6,722 bases of DNA from an uncultured Acidobacteriota bacterium (GTDB lineage: Bacteria; Acidobacteriota; Vicinamibacteria; Vicinamibacterales; UBA8438): NCBI GenBank assembly GCA_937888665.1, contig CALBET010000514.1, positions 1-6,722 of the forward strand, in the 5' to 3' direction. Position numbers and translations under genes: made by a program. Below are positions 1 through 5,940 of the stretch, in pieces (the first letter of the stretch is position 1; each line of letters opens with the position of its first letter). The notes under the pieces were generated by a model. That model saw only the letters and a list, made by a program, of their open reading frames with translations. It did not search any database and was not told where the DNA came from.

Positions 1-2
1 TC

Positions 3-407
3 CACGAAGCCCGCATTATCCCGCTGGATGGGCGTCCACACCTGCCACGCTCCACCCCCCAGTGGATGGGCGATTCCCGCGGCCGCTGGGAGGGCGATAC
101 CCTGGTCGTCGATACGACGAACTTCGACCCGAAGCAGAGCTACCAGGGGTCGCGCGCCACTTTGCACTTGATCGAACGCTACACGCGCATCGACGAGAAC
201 ACGATAGACTACCGGTTCACGATCGACGATCCACAGACGTTTTCGACCGAATGGACTGTGTCGAGGCCGATGACGCAGGTCACGGACCGGGTGTCCGTGT
301 TCGAGTACGCGTGTCACGAGGGGAATTACGCCATGGAAGGCATCCTCGCTGGAGCGCGCGCCGAAGAGCGCGAAGCTGGAGACGCCGCGACGCCAAGGTC
401 GAGGTAG
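3..407 (+). CDS. Unclassified conserved protein, C-terminal part (5' end outside window)
   Basis: The frame is already open at base 3 and runs 134 codons to a TAG, so only the C-terminal part is visible and the true start lies left of the window. The protein contains W-M-G-D-S-R-G-R-W-E-G-D-T-L-V-V-D-T-T-N-F near visible residues 20-40, then H-L-I-E-R-Y-T-R-I-D, F-T-I-D-D-P and F-E-Y-A-C-H-E-G-N-Y towards the end. I recall this pattern from a widespread but functionally uncharacterised family in acidobacterial and related environmental genomes; I know no enzymatic role for it. The visible part looks like beta-rich repeats of an exported protein, but any signal peptide would be off-window. The tail after E-G-I-L-A-G-A-R-A-E-E is charged and probably disordered. 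It ends 9 nt before the LVIVD gene, so the two are probably co-transcribed. The ATG at 66 is internal and not a plausible start because conserved-looking sequence continues upstream of it. Confidence 0.75.
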   Translation, partial: HEARIIPLDGRPHLPRSTPQWMGDSRGRWEGDTLVVDTTNFDPKQSYQGSRATLHLIERYTRIDENTIDYRFTIDDPQTFSTEWTVSRPMTQVTDRVSVFEYACHEGNYAMEGILAGARAEEREAGDAATPRSR

Positions 408-416
408 GGCCGTGTC

Positions 417-1844
417 ATGCGAACTGTTGCCGTTGCCGTTCTGACGTGTCTGCTGTCGGTGCCGGTCGCGGCCCAGGGGCATGACGAGGAGCGGCTCAAC
501 ACCCGCCTGGTCGGGACCGACGACCTGCAAGCGAGGTCCGCCTATCAGCCGCTCCCGGTCATTCAAGATGGGCGCCGCATCCTGTATGTCGGCCATCACG
601 CCGGCGAGGCGCACAACCCGCTGACGGGCGCGATCGAGGTCAACGGGACCTCCATCGTGGACGTGACCGATCCGCGGCGTCCCGTCTACTTGCACCACAT
701 CCCTGCCAGTGGGGGGGCTCAGGGTGCCCAGATGGTGCAGGTGTGCTCGGGCGCCGACCTTCCCGGCGCCGTGGCGGACGAGACCTACCTGCTGCGGGCC
801 AACGGGAACCAGAGTCACGAAGTCTGGGAGGTGTCCGACCCCTCGAACCCGACCTTCGTGACCACCGTGGCCCGTATGGGCCGGACACCGGATGGTGAGC
901 AGCACACCCACAAAACGTGGTGGGAATGCGACACCGGTCTGGCGTACCTGGTCGGAACCGTCGACGGCTGGCGCGCGCCGCGCGTCCTCCAGGCATTCGA
1001 CCTGTCGAATCCGGCCGCGCCGCGACGAGTGCGCGACTTCAGCCTCGACGGCGTGCAGCCGGACACGGCCGGGCCGGTGCCGGGCGGTTCCGGTGTCCAC
1101 GAAGTGGTGCGTGTGGGGAATCGGCTCTATCTCAGCTACGGCACCTCTCGGGACGGCGTCCTGCAAATCGTCGACCGCGAGAGGTTCTTGGGTGGCGACC
1201 CGCGCGCGGCGGCGCCGCTCGCGGCGAGTCCGGCGGATCTGCGGTTCCCGCAGGTCGGCCGGCTCGATCTGCCAGGCTTCTGGGGGGCACACACCGCGTA
1301 TCCGCTCCTCGGACTGGAGATTGCCGACTACGCGCGGAACCGTGATCAACGCATCCGCGACGTCCTCGTGCTGGTGTCGGAGTCGGTGGCAAATCAGTGT
1401 CAGGAGCCGCGCCACGTCGTGTCGTTCGTTGACATCACGGATGAAGCGCATCCCTGGCCGGTCTCGACGTTTCAAGTCGCGGAGGCCCAGGGCGGATTCT
1501 GCGAACGAGGCGGACGTTTCGGCCCCCATGGCACACAGTGGTACCGGGGGCCTCCGTTCTACAACCGGCTCCAAGTGTTCTCCTGGTTCAATGCGGGCAT
1601 GCGCGTGGTCGATGTGCGGAACCCGTTCGAGCCGGTCGAGGTCGGTTACTACATTCCCGCGACGACGCCGAATACCGACGAACGTTGTCTCACGATCGAC
1701 GGCGTCGAGCGCTGCAAGACCGCGATTCAGACCAACAACGTGGAGGTGGACGATCGGGGTCTTGTCTATCTGGTCGACCGCGCCAACACGGGGCTGCATA
1801 TCGTCGAGCTGACCGGTTCGGCGGCCGCGATTCTTGGCGGATGA
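417..1844 (+). CDS. Exported LVIVD-repeat beta-propeller protein
   Basis: 475 residues. Residues 1-20 form a Sec signal peptide (short basic start, hydrophobic T-C-L-L-S-V-P-V, then V-A-A-Q with probable cleavage near residue 20). The mature part carries repeated propeller-blade motifs of the LVIVD type, where 'hydrophobic-V/F-D-(V/I/L)-(T/S)-(D/N)-P-x-x-P' is followed by a beta strand: S-I-V-D-V-T-D-P-R-R-P (79-89), V-W-E-V-S-D-P-S-N-P (136-145), L-Q-A-F-D-L-S-N-P-A (191-200), V-S-F-V-D-I-T-D (335-342), M-R-V-V-D-V-R-N-P-F-E-P (395-406) and a last strand L-H-I-V-E-L (460-465). Histidine-rich loops H-H-A-G-E-A-H (60-66), H-T-H-K-T-W-W-E-C (163-171) and G-P-H-G-T (369-373), plus six mature cysteines, could bind metal or form disulfides. 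LVIVD proteins are envelope or secreted propellers of unknown activity, so no reaction is assigned. A purine-rich GAGGTAGG lies 8 nt before the ATG. It sits in the same string as the flanking genes. Confidence 0.88.
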   Translation: MRTVAVAVLTCLLSVPVAAQGHDEERLNTRLVGTDDLQARSAYQPLPVIQDGRRILYVGHHAGEAHNPLTGAIEVNGTSIVDVTDPRRPVYLHHIPASGGAQGAQMVQVCSGADLPGAVADETYLLRANGNQSHEVWEVSDPSNPTFVTTVARMGRTPDGEQHTHKTWWECDTGLAYLVGTVDGWRAPRVLQAFDLSNPAAPRRVRDFSLDGVQPDTAGPVPGGSGVHEVVRVGNRLYLSYGTSRDGVLQIVDRERFLGGDPRAAAPLAASPADLRFPQVGRLDLPGFWGAHTAYPLLGLEIADYARNRDQRIRDVLVLVSESVANQCQEPRHVVSFVDITDEAHPWPVSTFQVAEAQGGFCERGGRFGPHGTQWYRGPPFYNRLQVFSWFNAGMRVVDVRNPFEPVEVGYYIPATTPNTDERCLTIDGVERCKTAIQTNNVEVDDRGLVYLVDRANTGLHIVELTGSAAAILGG

Positions 1845-2061
1845 GATCATCGACCTGGGGGACCTTGACGAGCCGTTTTTCTTCGAGCGGGGCACCAGGC
1901 ACGGCTTTCGCAACATCGGCGATTCAGAGGCAGCCGTCATGGAGGTGTTCGTCAAGGCGAGCCGTAGGAGCGTCTCCCGAGACGTCCCGGATCTGGCGGC
2001 GCTCGTGGCCGCGTACACGACCGCGGGTATGAACCCGACACTGACAAGGAGATCTGAGTGA
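1834..2061 (+). pseudogene. Cupin-domain remnant (C-terminal half only)
   Basis: A 75-codon frame that can only start at a TTG (1834) inside the end of the LVIVD gene, with no Shine-Dalgarno in front of it. An in-frame stop at 1810-1812 prevents a longer upstream version. The translation begins D-E-I-I-D-L-G-D-L-D-E-P-F-F-F and has R-G-T-R-H-G-F-R-N at residues 19-27. This matches the second cupin motif (P-x-G-x-x-H-x-x-x-N, here with Glu-Arg before the Gly), so H23 would be the fourth metal ligand. The first cupin motif, which supplies the H-x-H and Glu ligands, is absent, so about half of the barrel is missing. The remaining strands (A-A-V-M-E-V-F-V-K-A) and a helical tail ending near G-M-N-P look intact. 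The stop TGA overlaps the ATG of the MBL gene (TGATG), as expected if a full-length cupin gene was once coupled to it. It could be a genuine short protein made by termination-reinitiation, but a deletion remnant fits better. Confidence 0.55.
2046..2051 (+). promoter_or_regulatory. Ribosome binding site of the MBL-fold gene
   Basis: AAGGAG lies 9 nt before the ATG at 2061 and 6 nt before an in-frame GTG at 2058. Either start is within working distance. The ATG is preferred on codon grounds, which shortens the protein by one residue. The site lies inside the last codons of the cupin remnant, so translation of the MBL enzyme does not need a separate leader. Confidence 0.7.
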
Positions 2062-2942
2062 TGAAGGCAACGTCGAATCGAGGGCTGTGTGTTGTCGTGG
2101 TGGTCATCGGCCTGCTGGCCGTGTCTCCCGTTGTCTACGGCCAAGGCGGCAACTTCGACAACGTGACGATTACGACCACGCAACTGGACGACAATCTCTA
2201 CTACCTGCAGGGCCAAGGGGGACAGATCGGTGTGCTGGCCGGACCCGACGGCGTCCTGATGGTCGACACGCAGTTCGCTCCCCTGACCGACCGGATCGTT
2301 GCCGCGATACGGGACATTTCAACCGAGCCGATCAGGTTCGCACTCAACACGCACGAACACGGGGACCATTCCGGCGGCAATGCCAATCTCGCGGCGATGG
2401 GCGTGACCGTCATGACACGCGACGAGTTGCGCGCCGCCCTGGCCGGCTCGGCGAACCCGCCGGCACGGTTGCCGATGGTCACCTTTGGCGGACCGGTCAC
2501 GTTTCATATGAACGGCGAGATCGCCCGGGCGATTCCGATCGCGGTGGCCCATACCAACGGCGATACGATGGTGTACTTCGAGCACGCCGATGTCTTGATG
2601 ACCGGAGACTTCTACCGGTCGGAGGGGTATCCCAACATTGCCATTCAGAATGGCGGATCGCTGAAAGGCATGTTGGCCGGCCTCGGTCGCGTGATTGGAA
2701 ACTCAGGACCAAACACGCGCATCCTGCCCGGCCACGGTCCCATCGTGGACCGCGACGCCGTACGCGCGCACCGCGACATGATGCTGGTCCTGATGGGACA
2801 GGTCCAGGAACGCCTCGACCAGGGCATGACCGAGGACCAGATCGTGGCCGCCGGACTGACGAACGCGTTCGATTCGCAGGTTGCCAACCCCGGTACGACA
2901 AACGAGCGCTTCATCCGCCAGCTGGTCCAGGAGTTGTCGTAA
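2061..2942 (+). CDS. Exported MBL-fold metallo-hydrolase
   Basis: 293 residues from the ATG. The first ~28 residues are a Sec signal peptide: a basic N-terminus (K-A-T-S-N-R), a strong V/I/L core at 10-26 and a probable cleavage near Y-G-Q-G, so the enzyme acts outside the cytoplasm. The metallo-beta-lactamase fold is clear. The zinc motif N-T-H-E-H-G-D-H gives H98, H100, D102 and H103; H164 (A-H-T-N-G-D-T), D183 (M-T-G-D-F-Y) and H225 (L-P-G-H-G-P) complete a two-metal site. Aspartate rather than cysteine at the bridging position points to a general hydrolase or subclass B3-like arrangement, not a B1 enzyme. Order and spacing of motifs and overall length are normal for a single-domain family member. 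After the last ligand comes a helical C-terminal part (residues ~232-292). The substrate cannot be read from sequence: ester, lactone, phosphodiester and beta-lactam are all possible. The gene overlaps the preceding cupin remnant by one base and converges on the minus-strand dehydratase-like gene. Confidence 0.9.
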   Translation: MKATSNRGLCVVVVVIGLLAVSPVVYGQGGNFDNVTITTTQLDDNLYYLQGQGGQIGVLAGPDGVLMVDTQFAPLTDRIVAAIRDISTEPIRFALNTHEHGDHSGGNANLAAMGVTVMTRDELRAALAGSANPPARLPMVTFGGPVTFHMNGEIARAIPIAVAHTNGDTMVYFEHADVLMTGDFYRSEGYPNIAIQNGGSLKGMLAGLGRVIGNSGPNTRILPGHGPIVDRDAVRAHRDMMLVLMGQVQERLDQGMTEDQIVAAGLTNAFDSQVANPGTTNERFIRQLVQELS

Positions 2943-2972
2943 AGAGGCGCCTCCCATGGGGCCGTGTCGTTC

Positions 2973-3004
2973 CCGGCGTGAGGGGTGTGGACGCTACACG
3001 CCGG
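2973..3004. terminator. Inverted repeat between convergent genes, possible bidirectional terminator
   Basis: CCGGCGTG (2973-2980) and CACGCCGG (2997-3004) are perfect 8-bp complements around a 16-nt loop. The repeat lies 30 nt after the MBL stop and spans the stop codon of the minus-strand gene. There is no T-run on either side, so it is not a classical intrinsic terminator; it may mark transcript ends by folding alone. A short perfect palindrome, GAGGCGCCTC, lies at 2944-2953 just after the MBL stop. The position between converging genes is the main support. Confidence 0.3.
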
Positions 3005-4235
3005 TGACCGCAAACTCGCGCAGGAACTCCGGCGTGAGATCGATGCCGAGACCCGGGCTCTCCGGTATCGTCCACGCGGTCAGATTCTGGTTCCAGCCAT
3101 CGACAAAGATGTCGTTGTACTGCTCGGTTTCGCGGTTGCCTTCCTCCATGATGAGGAAGTTGGGGATCGAGGTCGCGACGTGCATGCTCGCCGCCGTGCA
3201 GATCGGGCCGTTCGGGTTGTGCGGCGCGATGGTGATGTAGCCGGTATCGCCCAGCGCCGCAATCTTCTTCATGGCGGTGATGCCACCGGCGCGCGCCACG
3301 TCCGGCTGCCAGATGCGGGCCGACTGCTTCTCCAGCAGCTCCCGGTAATGGAAGTGCCCCTGGATGCCTTCCGCCGTGGAAATCGGGATGTTGGTTGACC
3401 GCTGCAGCATCGCCATCGCGTCGACGTTCTCTGGCGGCACCGGCTCTTCGAGGAAGAACGGGTCGAACGGCTCGAGCATCGTGATGATGCGTCCTGCGGA
3501 CGCGATGTTGAACTTGCCGTGCGCCTCGATGCAGATGTCGAAGGCCGGGCCAGCCTGGCGGATGCCGCGTACCATGTCGCGCACCTCGTTCAGCGTGGCG
3601 GTCGGCAACTGCCGGTCAGGGCCGGGGTAGGCACCGAACGGGTCGTATTTGCCGGCGGTCGCCCCCTCGGCCATCAGCTCCCGGGTGCGTGTTTCGTAGG
3701 CCTCGGCCGTGCGCGGGATATCACCCCAGCGATAGCTGGCGTAGATGCGCAGCGGGTCGTGCACCTTCCCCCCGAGCAGCTTGTAGACAGGTACCCCGAG
3801 CCGTTTTCCCACGATGTCCCACAGCGCGGTGTCGATGGCGCTGATCGCCGCATACAACGTACCGCCCAGCGTGTTCTCCTCGCGGGTATACATGCGCCGC
3901 CAGATCCGCTCGATGTCCCACGCGCTCTCGCCCATGACGAGATCGCCCAGTGACCGAAGCTGCGCGACCACGGCGGCGACGGTTGGGGGCGACGTGCCCT
4001 CGCCCCAGCCGTGGATGCCGTCGTCGGTCTCGACACGCACGCAGACGACATTCTCGCGGCGTCCGATACGCACCACGTAGGGGTCGACGCGGCGAATCGT
4101 GAGCCGCCCCTGCACGGGGTCGGTCGGCTGCGCCTGGAGCCAGGCGGGTACCGCCCAGGCGCCGGCGGCGGCCATGGCGACCTTGAAGAACTCCCGCCGA
4201 GGGACGGGAGACCACCCAAATCGTGGCAGATCCAT
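2994..4235 (-). CDS. Tat-exported mandelate racemase/galactonate dehydratase-like enolase-superfamily enzyme
   Basis: 413 residues from the ATG at 4235. A frame six codons longer starts at 4253, but AAGGAGGAGG at 4241-4250 lies inside that extension, 5 nt before the inner ATG, so the shorter start is chosen. Residues 12-17 (P-R-R-E-F-F-K) are a twin-arginine motif followed by a hydrophobic stretch (18-33), so the folded protein is probably exported by Tat. An N-terminal enolase-type capping domain (about 44-160) precedes the TIM barrel. Residues expected for the galactonate dehydratase subgroup are present at matching spacing: metal ligands E237 (in I-E-A-H-G), E263 (L-E-E-P) and E289 (T-A-E-G), with H239, H339 (A-P-H-N-P) and E364 (I-M-E-E) as catalytic candidates, plus K196 in K-Y-D-P. 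It should abstract a proton alpha to a carboxylate, with dehydration of a sugar acid most likely. The exact acid is unknown, and racemase or cycloisomerase activity is not excluded. It is divergent from the CitMHS transporter. Confidence 0.87.
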   Translation of the reverse strand: MDLPRFGWSPVPRREFFKVAMAAAGAWAVPAWLQAQPTDPVQGRLTIRRVDPYVVRIGRRENVVCVRVETDDGIHGWGEGTSPPTVAAVVAQLRSLGDLVMGESAWDIERIWRRMYTREENTLGGTLYAAISAIDTALWDIVGKRLGVPVYKLLGGKVHDPLRIYASYRWGDIPRTAEAYETRTRELMAEGATAGKYDPFGAYPGPDRQLPTATLNEVRDMVRGIRQAGPAFDICIEAHGKFNIASAGRIITMLEPFDPFFLEEPVPPENVDAMAMLQRSTNIPISTAEGIQGHFHYRELLEKQSARIWQPDVARAGGITAMKKIAALGDTGYITIAPHNPNGPICTAASMHVATSIPNFLIMEEGNRETEQYNDIFVDGWNQNLTAWTIPESPGLGIDLTPEFLREFAVTGV

Positions 4236-4240
4236 CCGGA

Positions 4241-4250
4241 CCTCCTCCTT
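4241..4250 (-). promoter_or_regulatory. Strong Shine-Dalgarno that fixes the start of the enolase-superfamily gene
   Basis: Read on the minus strand, AAGGAGGAGG stands 5 nt ahead of the ATG at 4235. The earlier in-frame ATG (4253) has no such signal upstream, and choosing it would place the Shine-Dalgarno inside the coding sequence. Confidence 0.8.
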
Positions 4251-4304
4251 CATGAATGACAGGCAGCCGACGACGCCGCCACGTGACCGGGAACGAGTGA
4301 GGCC

Positions 4305-4310
4305 ATTGTA
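4305..4310 (-). promoter_or_regulatory. Possible -10 box for the enolase-superfamily gene
   Basis: On the minus strand this reads TACAAT, one mismatch from TATAAT, about 70 nt before the ATG at 4235. No convincing -35 element lies 16-18 nt further upstream. It is in the 183-bp spacer (4236-4418) shared with the divergent transporter gene, which otherwise contains only a weak 5-bp inverted repeat (CCGTC/GACGG, 4373-4388). The hexamer alone is weak evidence. Confidence 0.3.
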
Positions 4311-4418
4311 GTGTGCTCCCGGGGTAAGACGTCGGCCGATTTCCGGACATCGCGGCCCACTCCGTTGGTCCCCCGTCGTCGGTGACGGTCGAATCGAGGG
4401 TATCGTAGCGAACGACCC

Positions 4419-5717
4419 ATGCTGACCTTCTTCGGCGTCGCCACTATTGCCACGCTGCTGCTGCTGGTCCTGTTCAGGGCGACCTCCGTTCTGATCGCGC
4501 TCATTCTCGTCCCGCTGGTTCTAGGACTGCTGGCCGGGCTGGGCGCCGATGTCGGCACGCACGCGCTGGCCGGTATCCAGGGTGTCGCCGGCACCGCGGC
4601 GATGCTCGGGTTCGCGGTGCTCTACTTCGGGCTCATGAACGATGCGGGGTTGTTCAAGCCGTTGATACGGGCCGTCGTGCGTGTCAGCGGCAGCGACCCC
4701 CGTCGTGTCGTGGTCGGCACGGCGGTGGTGGCCATGTTGACGCACCTGGACGGCGCCGGTGCGTCAACGTTTCTCATCACGATCCCGGCCCTCCTGCCGG
4801 TGTACGACCGGTTGCGGATCGACCGCGCGGTGTTGGCCTGCACGGTCGCGCTGGCGGCCGGCACGATGAACATCCTGCCGTGGGGCGGACCAACGCTGCG
4901 CGCGGCCGCCTCCCTGCAGGTCGACGTCCTGGCGCTGTTCCGCCCGCTGCTGGCGTCGGTCGTGGTCGGGCTGCTGGGGGTGCTGGCGGTGGCGGCCTGG
5001 CTCGGACAGAGCGAGCGCCGTCGCTTGGCCGACTGCGCGTCGGCTGTGGATCTGCCACAGCAGACCGACGACATGTCGGTGACCGACGGCTCGGATCCGC
5101 CCCGGTTGCTGGTGTTCAACGCGGGGCTGACGGTCGCCACCCTTGTTGCGCTCGTGTTCGAACTGCTGCCGCTGCCGGTCGTCTTCATGACCGGCTACGC
5201 CGTGGCCCTCCTCATCAACCATCCCGATGCGACGGCGCAACGTGACCAACTGACGCGGCACGGTAGTCAGGCGATGCAGATGGTGGCGCTCATCCTGGCG
5301 GCAGGGGTCTTCGCCGGTGTCCTGCGCGACTCGGGCATGCTCGGGGCGATGGGGCAAAGTCTCGTCGAGACGCTGCCGGCCGGGCTCACGACCCATCTCG
5401 CGGCGCTGACGGCTCTCTTCGCGATGCCGCTCAGCCTCGCCTTCGACCCGGACTCGTTCTACTTCGGTGTCTTGCCGGTGCTCGCCGGGGCGGCGGACGC
5501 CGCCGGCGTACCCGGCGTGGAGGTGGCGCGGGCCGCACTGCTGGGTCAGATGACCACCGGTTTTCCGGTAAGCCCGCTCACGCCGGCCACATTCCTGCTG
5601 ACCGGTCTGAGCGGGGTCGATCTCGGAGACCACCAGCGCAAGACGATTCCGCTGGCTTTCGGGGTGACGCTGCTGATGAGCGTGACGGCGCTGCTCACGG
5701 GGGCTTTTCGCTGGTGA
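4419..5717 (+). CDS. CitMHS-family citrate/divalent-metal:proton symporter
   Basis: 432 residues, the usual size for the CitMHS family, almost entirely hydrophobic. About 11-12 membrane segments can be drawn, roughly 3-19, 22-41, 56-75, 97-107, 114-129, 136-155, 173-195, 230-250, 252-267, 285-305, 322-345, 376-398 and 408-428, some of them re-entrant rather than spanning. Family-like conserved stretches are F-G-L-M-N-D-A-G-L-F (70-79), H-L-D-G-A-G-A-S-T-F (109-118), L-P-W-G-G-P (153-158), D-P-D-S-F-Y-F-G-V-L-P (343-353) and S-P-L-T-P-A-T-F-L-L (385-394). A hydrophilic loop (about 197-228) divides two similar halves, typical of ion-transporter superfamily members. CitMHS proteins import metal-complexed citrate with protons across the inner membrane. 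The exact metal, or another di/tricarboxylate substrate, cannot be decided here. The ATG at 4419 has no good Shine-Dalgarno. A TATCGT box at 4401-4406 might allow a very short leader. It is divergent from the sugar-acid dehydratase-like gene. Confidence 0.88.
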   Translation: MLTFFGVATIATLLLLVLFRATSVLIALILVPLVLGLLAGLGADVGTHALAGIQGVAGTAAMLGFAVLYFGLMNDAGLFKPLIRAVVRVSGSDPRRVVVGTAVVAMLTHLDGAGASTFLITIPALLPVYDRLRIDRAVLACTVALAAGTMNILPWGGPTLRAAASLQVDVLALFRPLLASVVVGLLGVLAVAAWLGQSERRRLADCASAVDLPQQTDDMSVTDGSDPPRLLVFNAGLTVATLVALVFELLPLPVVFMTGYAVALLINHPDATAQRDQLTRHGSQAMQMVALILAAGVFAGVLRDSGMLGAMGQSLVETLPAGLTTHLAALTALFAMPLSLAFDPDSFYFGVLPVLAGAADAAGVPGVEVARAALLGQMTTGFPVSPLTPATFLLTGLSGVDLGDHQRKTIPLAFGVTLLMSVTALLTGAFRW

Positions 5718-5730
5718 CGTCGAGACGCCC

Positions 5731-5750
5731 CGCCTTCCGACCGCGAGGCG
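5731..5750 (+). terminator. Weak hairpin after the transporter gene
   Basis: CGCCT (5731-5735) pairs with AGGCG (5746-5750) around a 10-nt loop, 13 nt after the stop. An alternative pairing, GACGCC (5724-5729) with GGCGTC (5747-5752), is equally possible. There is no T-tract, so termination is only suggested by location. Confidence 0.2.
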
Positions 5751-5921
5751 TCAATGGAACAGCCGCAACTCCATCGGATTAGGGCCGTGTCACCGGGAGG
5801 CCCCAGCGCGCGGGTGCTGCAGATCGCGCTCCGGGCCCACCCGAAACGCGCCAACCGTGGCAAGCGTGCGCGCCTCCCGACCGCGCGGTCGGCGCGGCGA
5901 GCCGGGTCGGGTCGAGCGCTC

Positions 5922-5930
5922 TGCTAGAAT
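5922..5930 (+). promoter_or_regulatory. Extended -10 promoter element ahead of the methyltransferase gene
   Basis: TGCTAGAAT matches TGn-TAnAAT, an extended -10 element with one mismatch from TATAAT. The hexamer ends 10 nt before the ATG at 5941, so transcription would begin about 3-5 nt before, or at, the start codon. No Shine-Dalgarno fits in that space, consistent with a leaderless or nearly leaderless message. There is no clear -35 box 17 nt upstream (CCGGGT), which an extended -10 can tolerate. Confidence 0.5.
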
Positions 5931-5940
5931 CGCGCAAACG

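Larger units (their letters stand above)
5718..5940. other. Non-coding gap between transporter and methyltransferase genes
   Basis: 223 bp without a convincing gene. It holds the weak hairpin near its left end, the sequence TAGGGCCGTGTCA (5780-5792) that also occurs at 405-417, a GC-rich stretch, and the extended -10 box near its right end. No tRNA cloverleaf, att-like repeat or insertion-sequence end was seen. A 57-codon frame at 5754-5927 crosses most of it, but it looks like an arginine-rich by-product of high GC. Confidence 0.6.

Noticed and set aside
62..484. 140-codon frame crossing the end of the first gene and the start of the LVIVD gene
   Set aside because: Arg/His-rich out-of-frame translation. 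The other frames carry conserved motifs and a signal peptide.
892..1812. 306-codon plus-strand frame inside the LVIVD gene
   Set aside because: Arg/Ser/Thr-rich alternate frame. The propeller motifs and signal peptide are in the other frame.
2087..3007. 306-codon plus-strand frame overlapping the MBL gene
   Set aside because: Arg/Gly-rich shadow; all zinc ligands are in the 2061-2942 frame.
4373..4388. CCGTC/GACGG inverted repeat in the divergent spacer as an operator
   Set aside because: Only 5 bp, common by chance in DNA of this composition. No second copy was seen.
4764..5633. 289-codon open frame on the minus strand opposite the transporter
   Set aside because: Arg/Gln/His-rich antisense translation typical of GC-rich coding DNA. 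The plus-strand frame has clear membrane segments and CitMHS motifs.
5754..5927. 57-residue arginine-rich frame in the gap before the methyltransferase, with GAGG 5 nt ahead of its ATG
   Set aside because: Composition follows GC-rich non-coding DNA, no motif is recognisable, and its stop codon falls inside the -10 box of the next gene. Kept as noise unless homologues are found.
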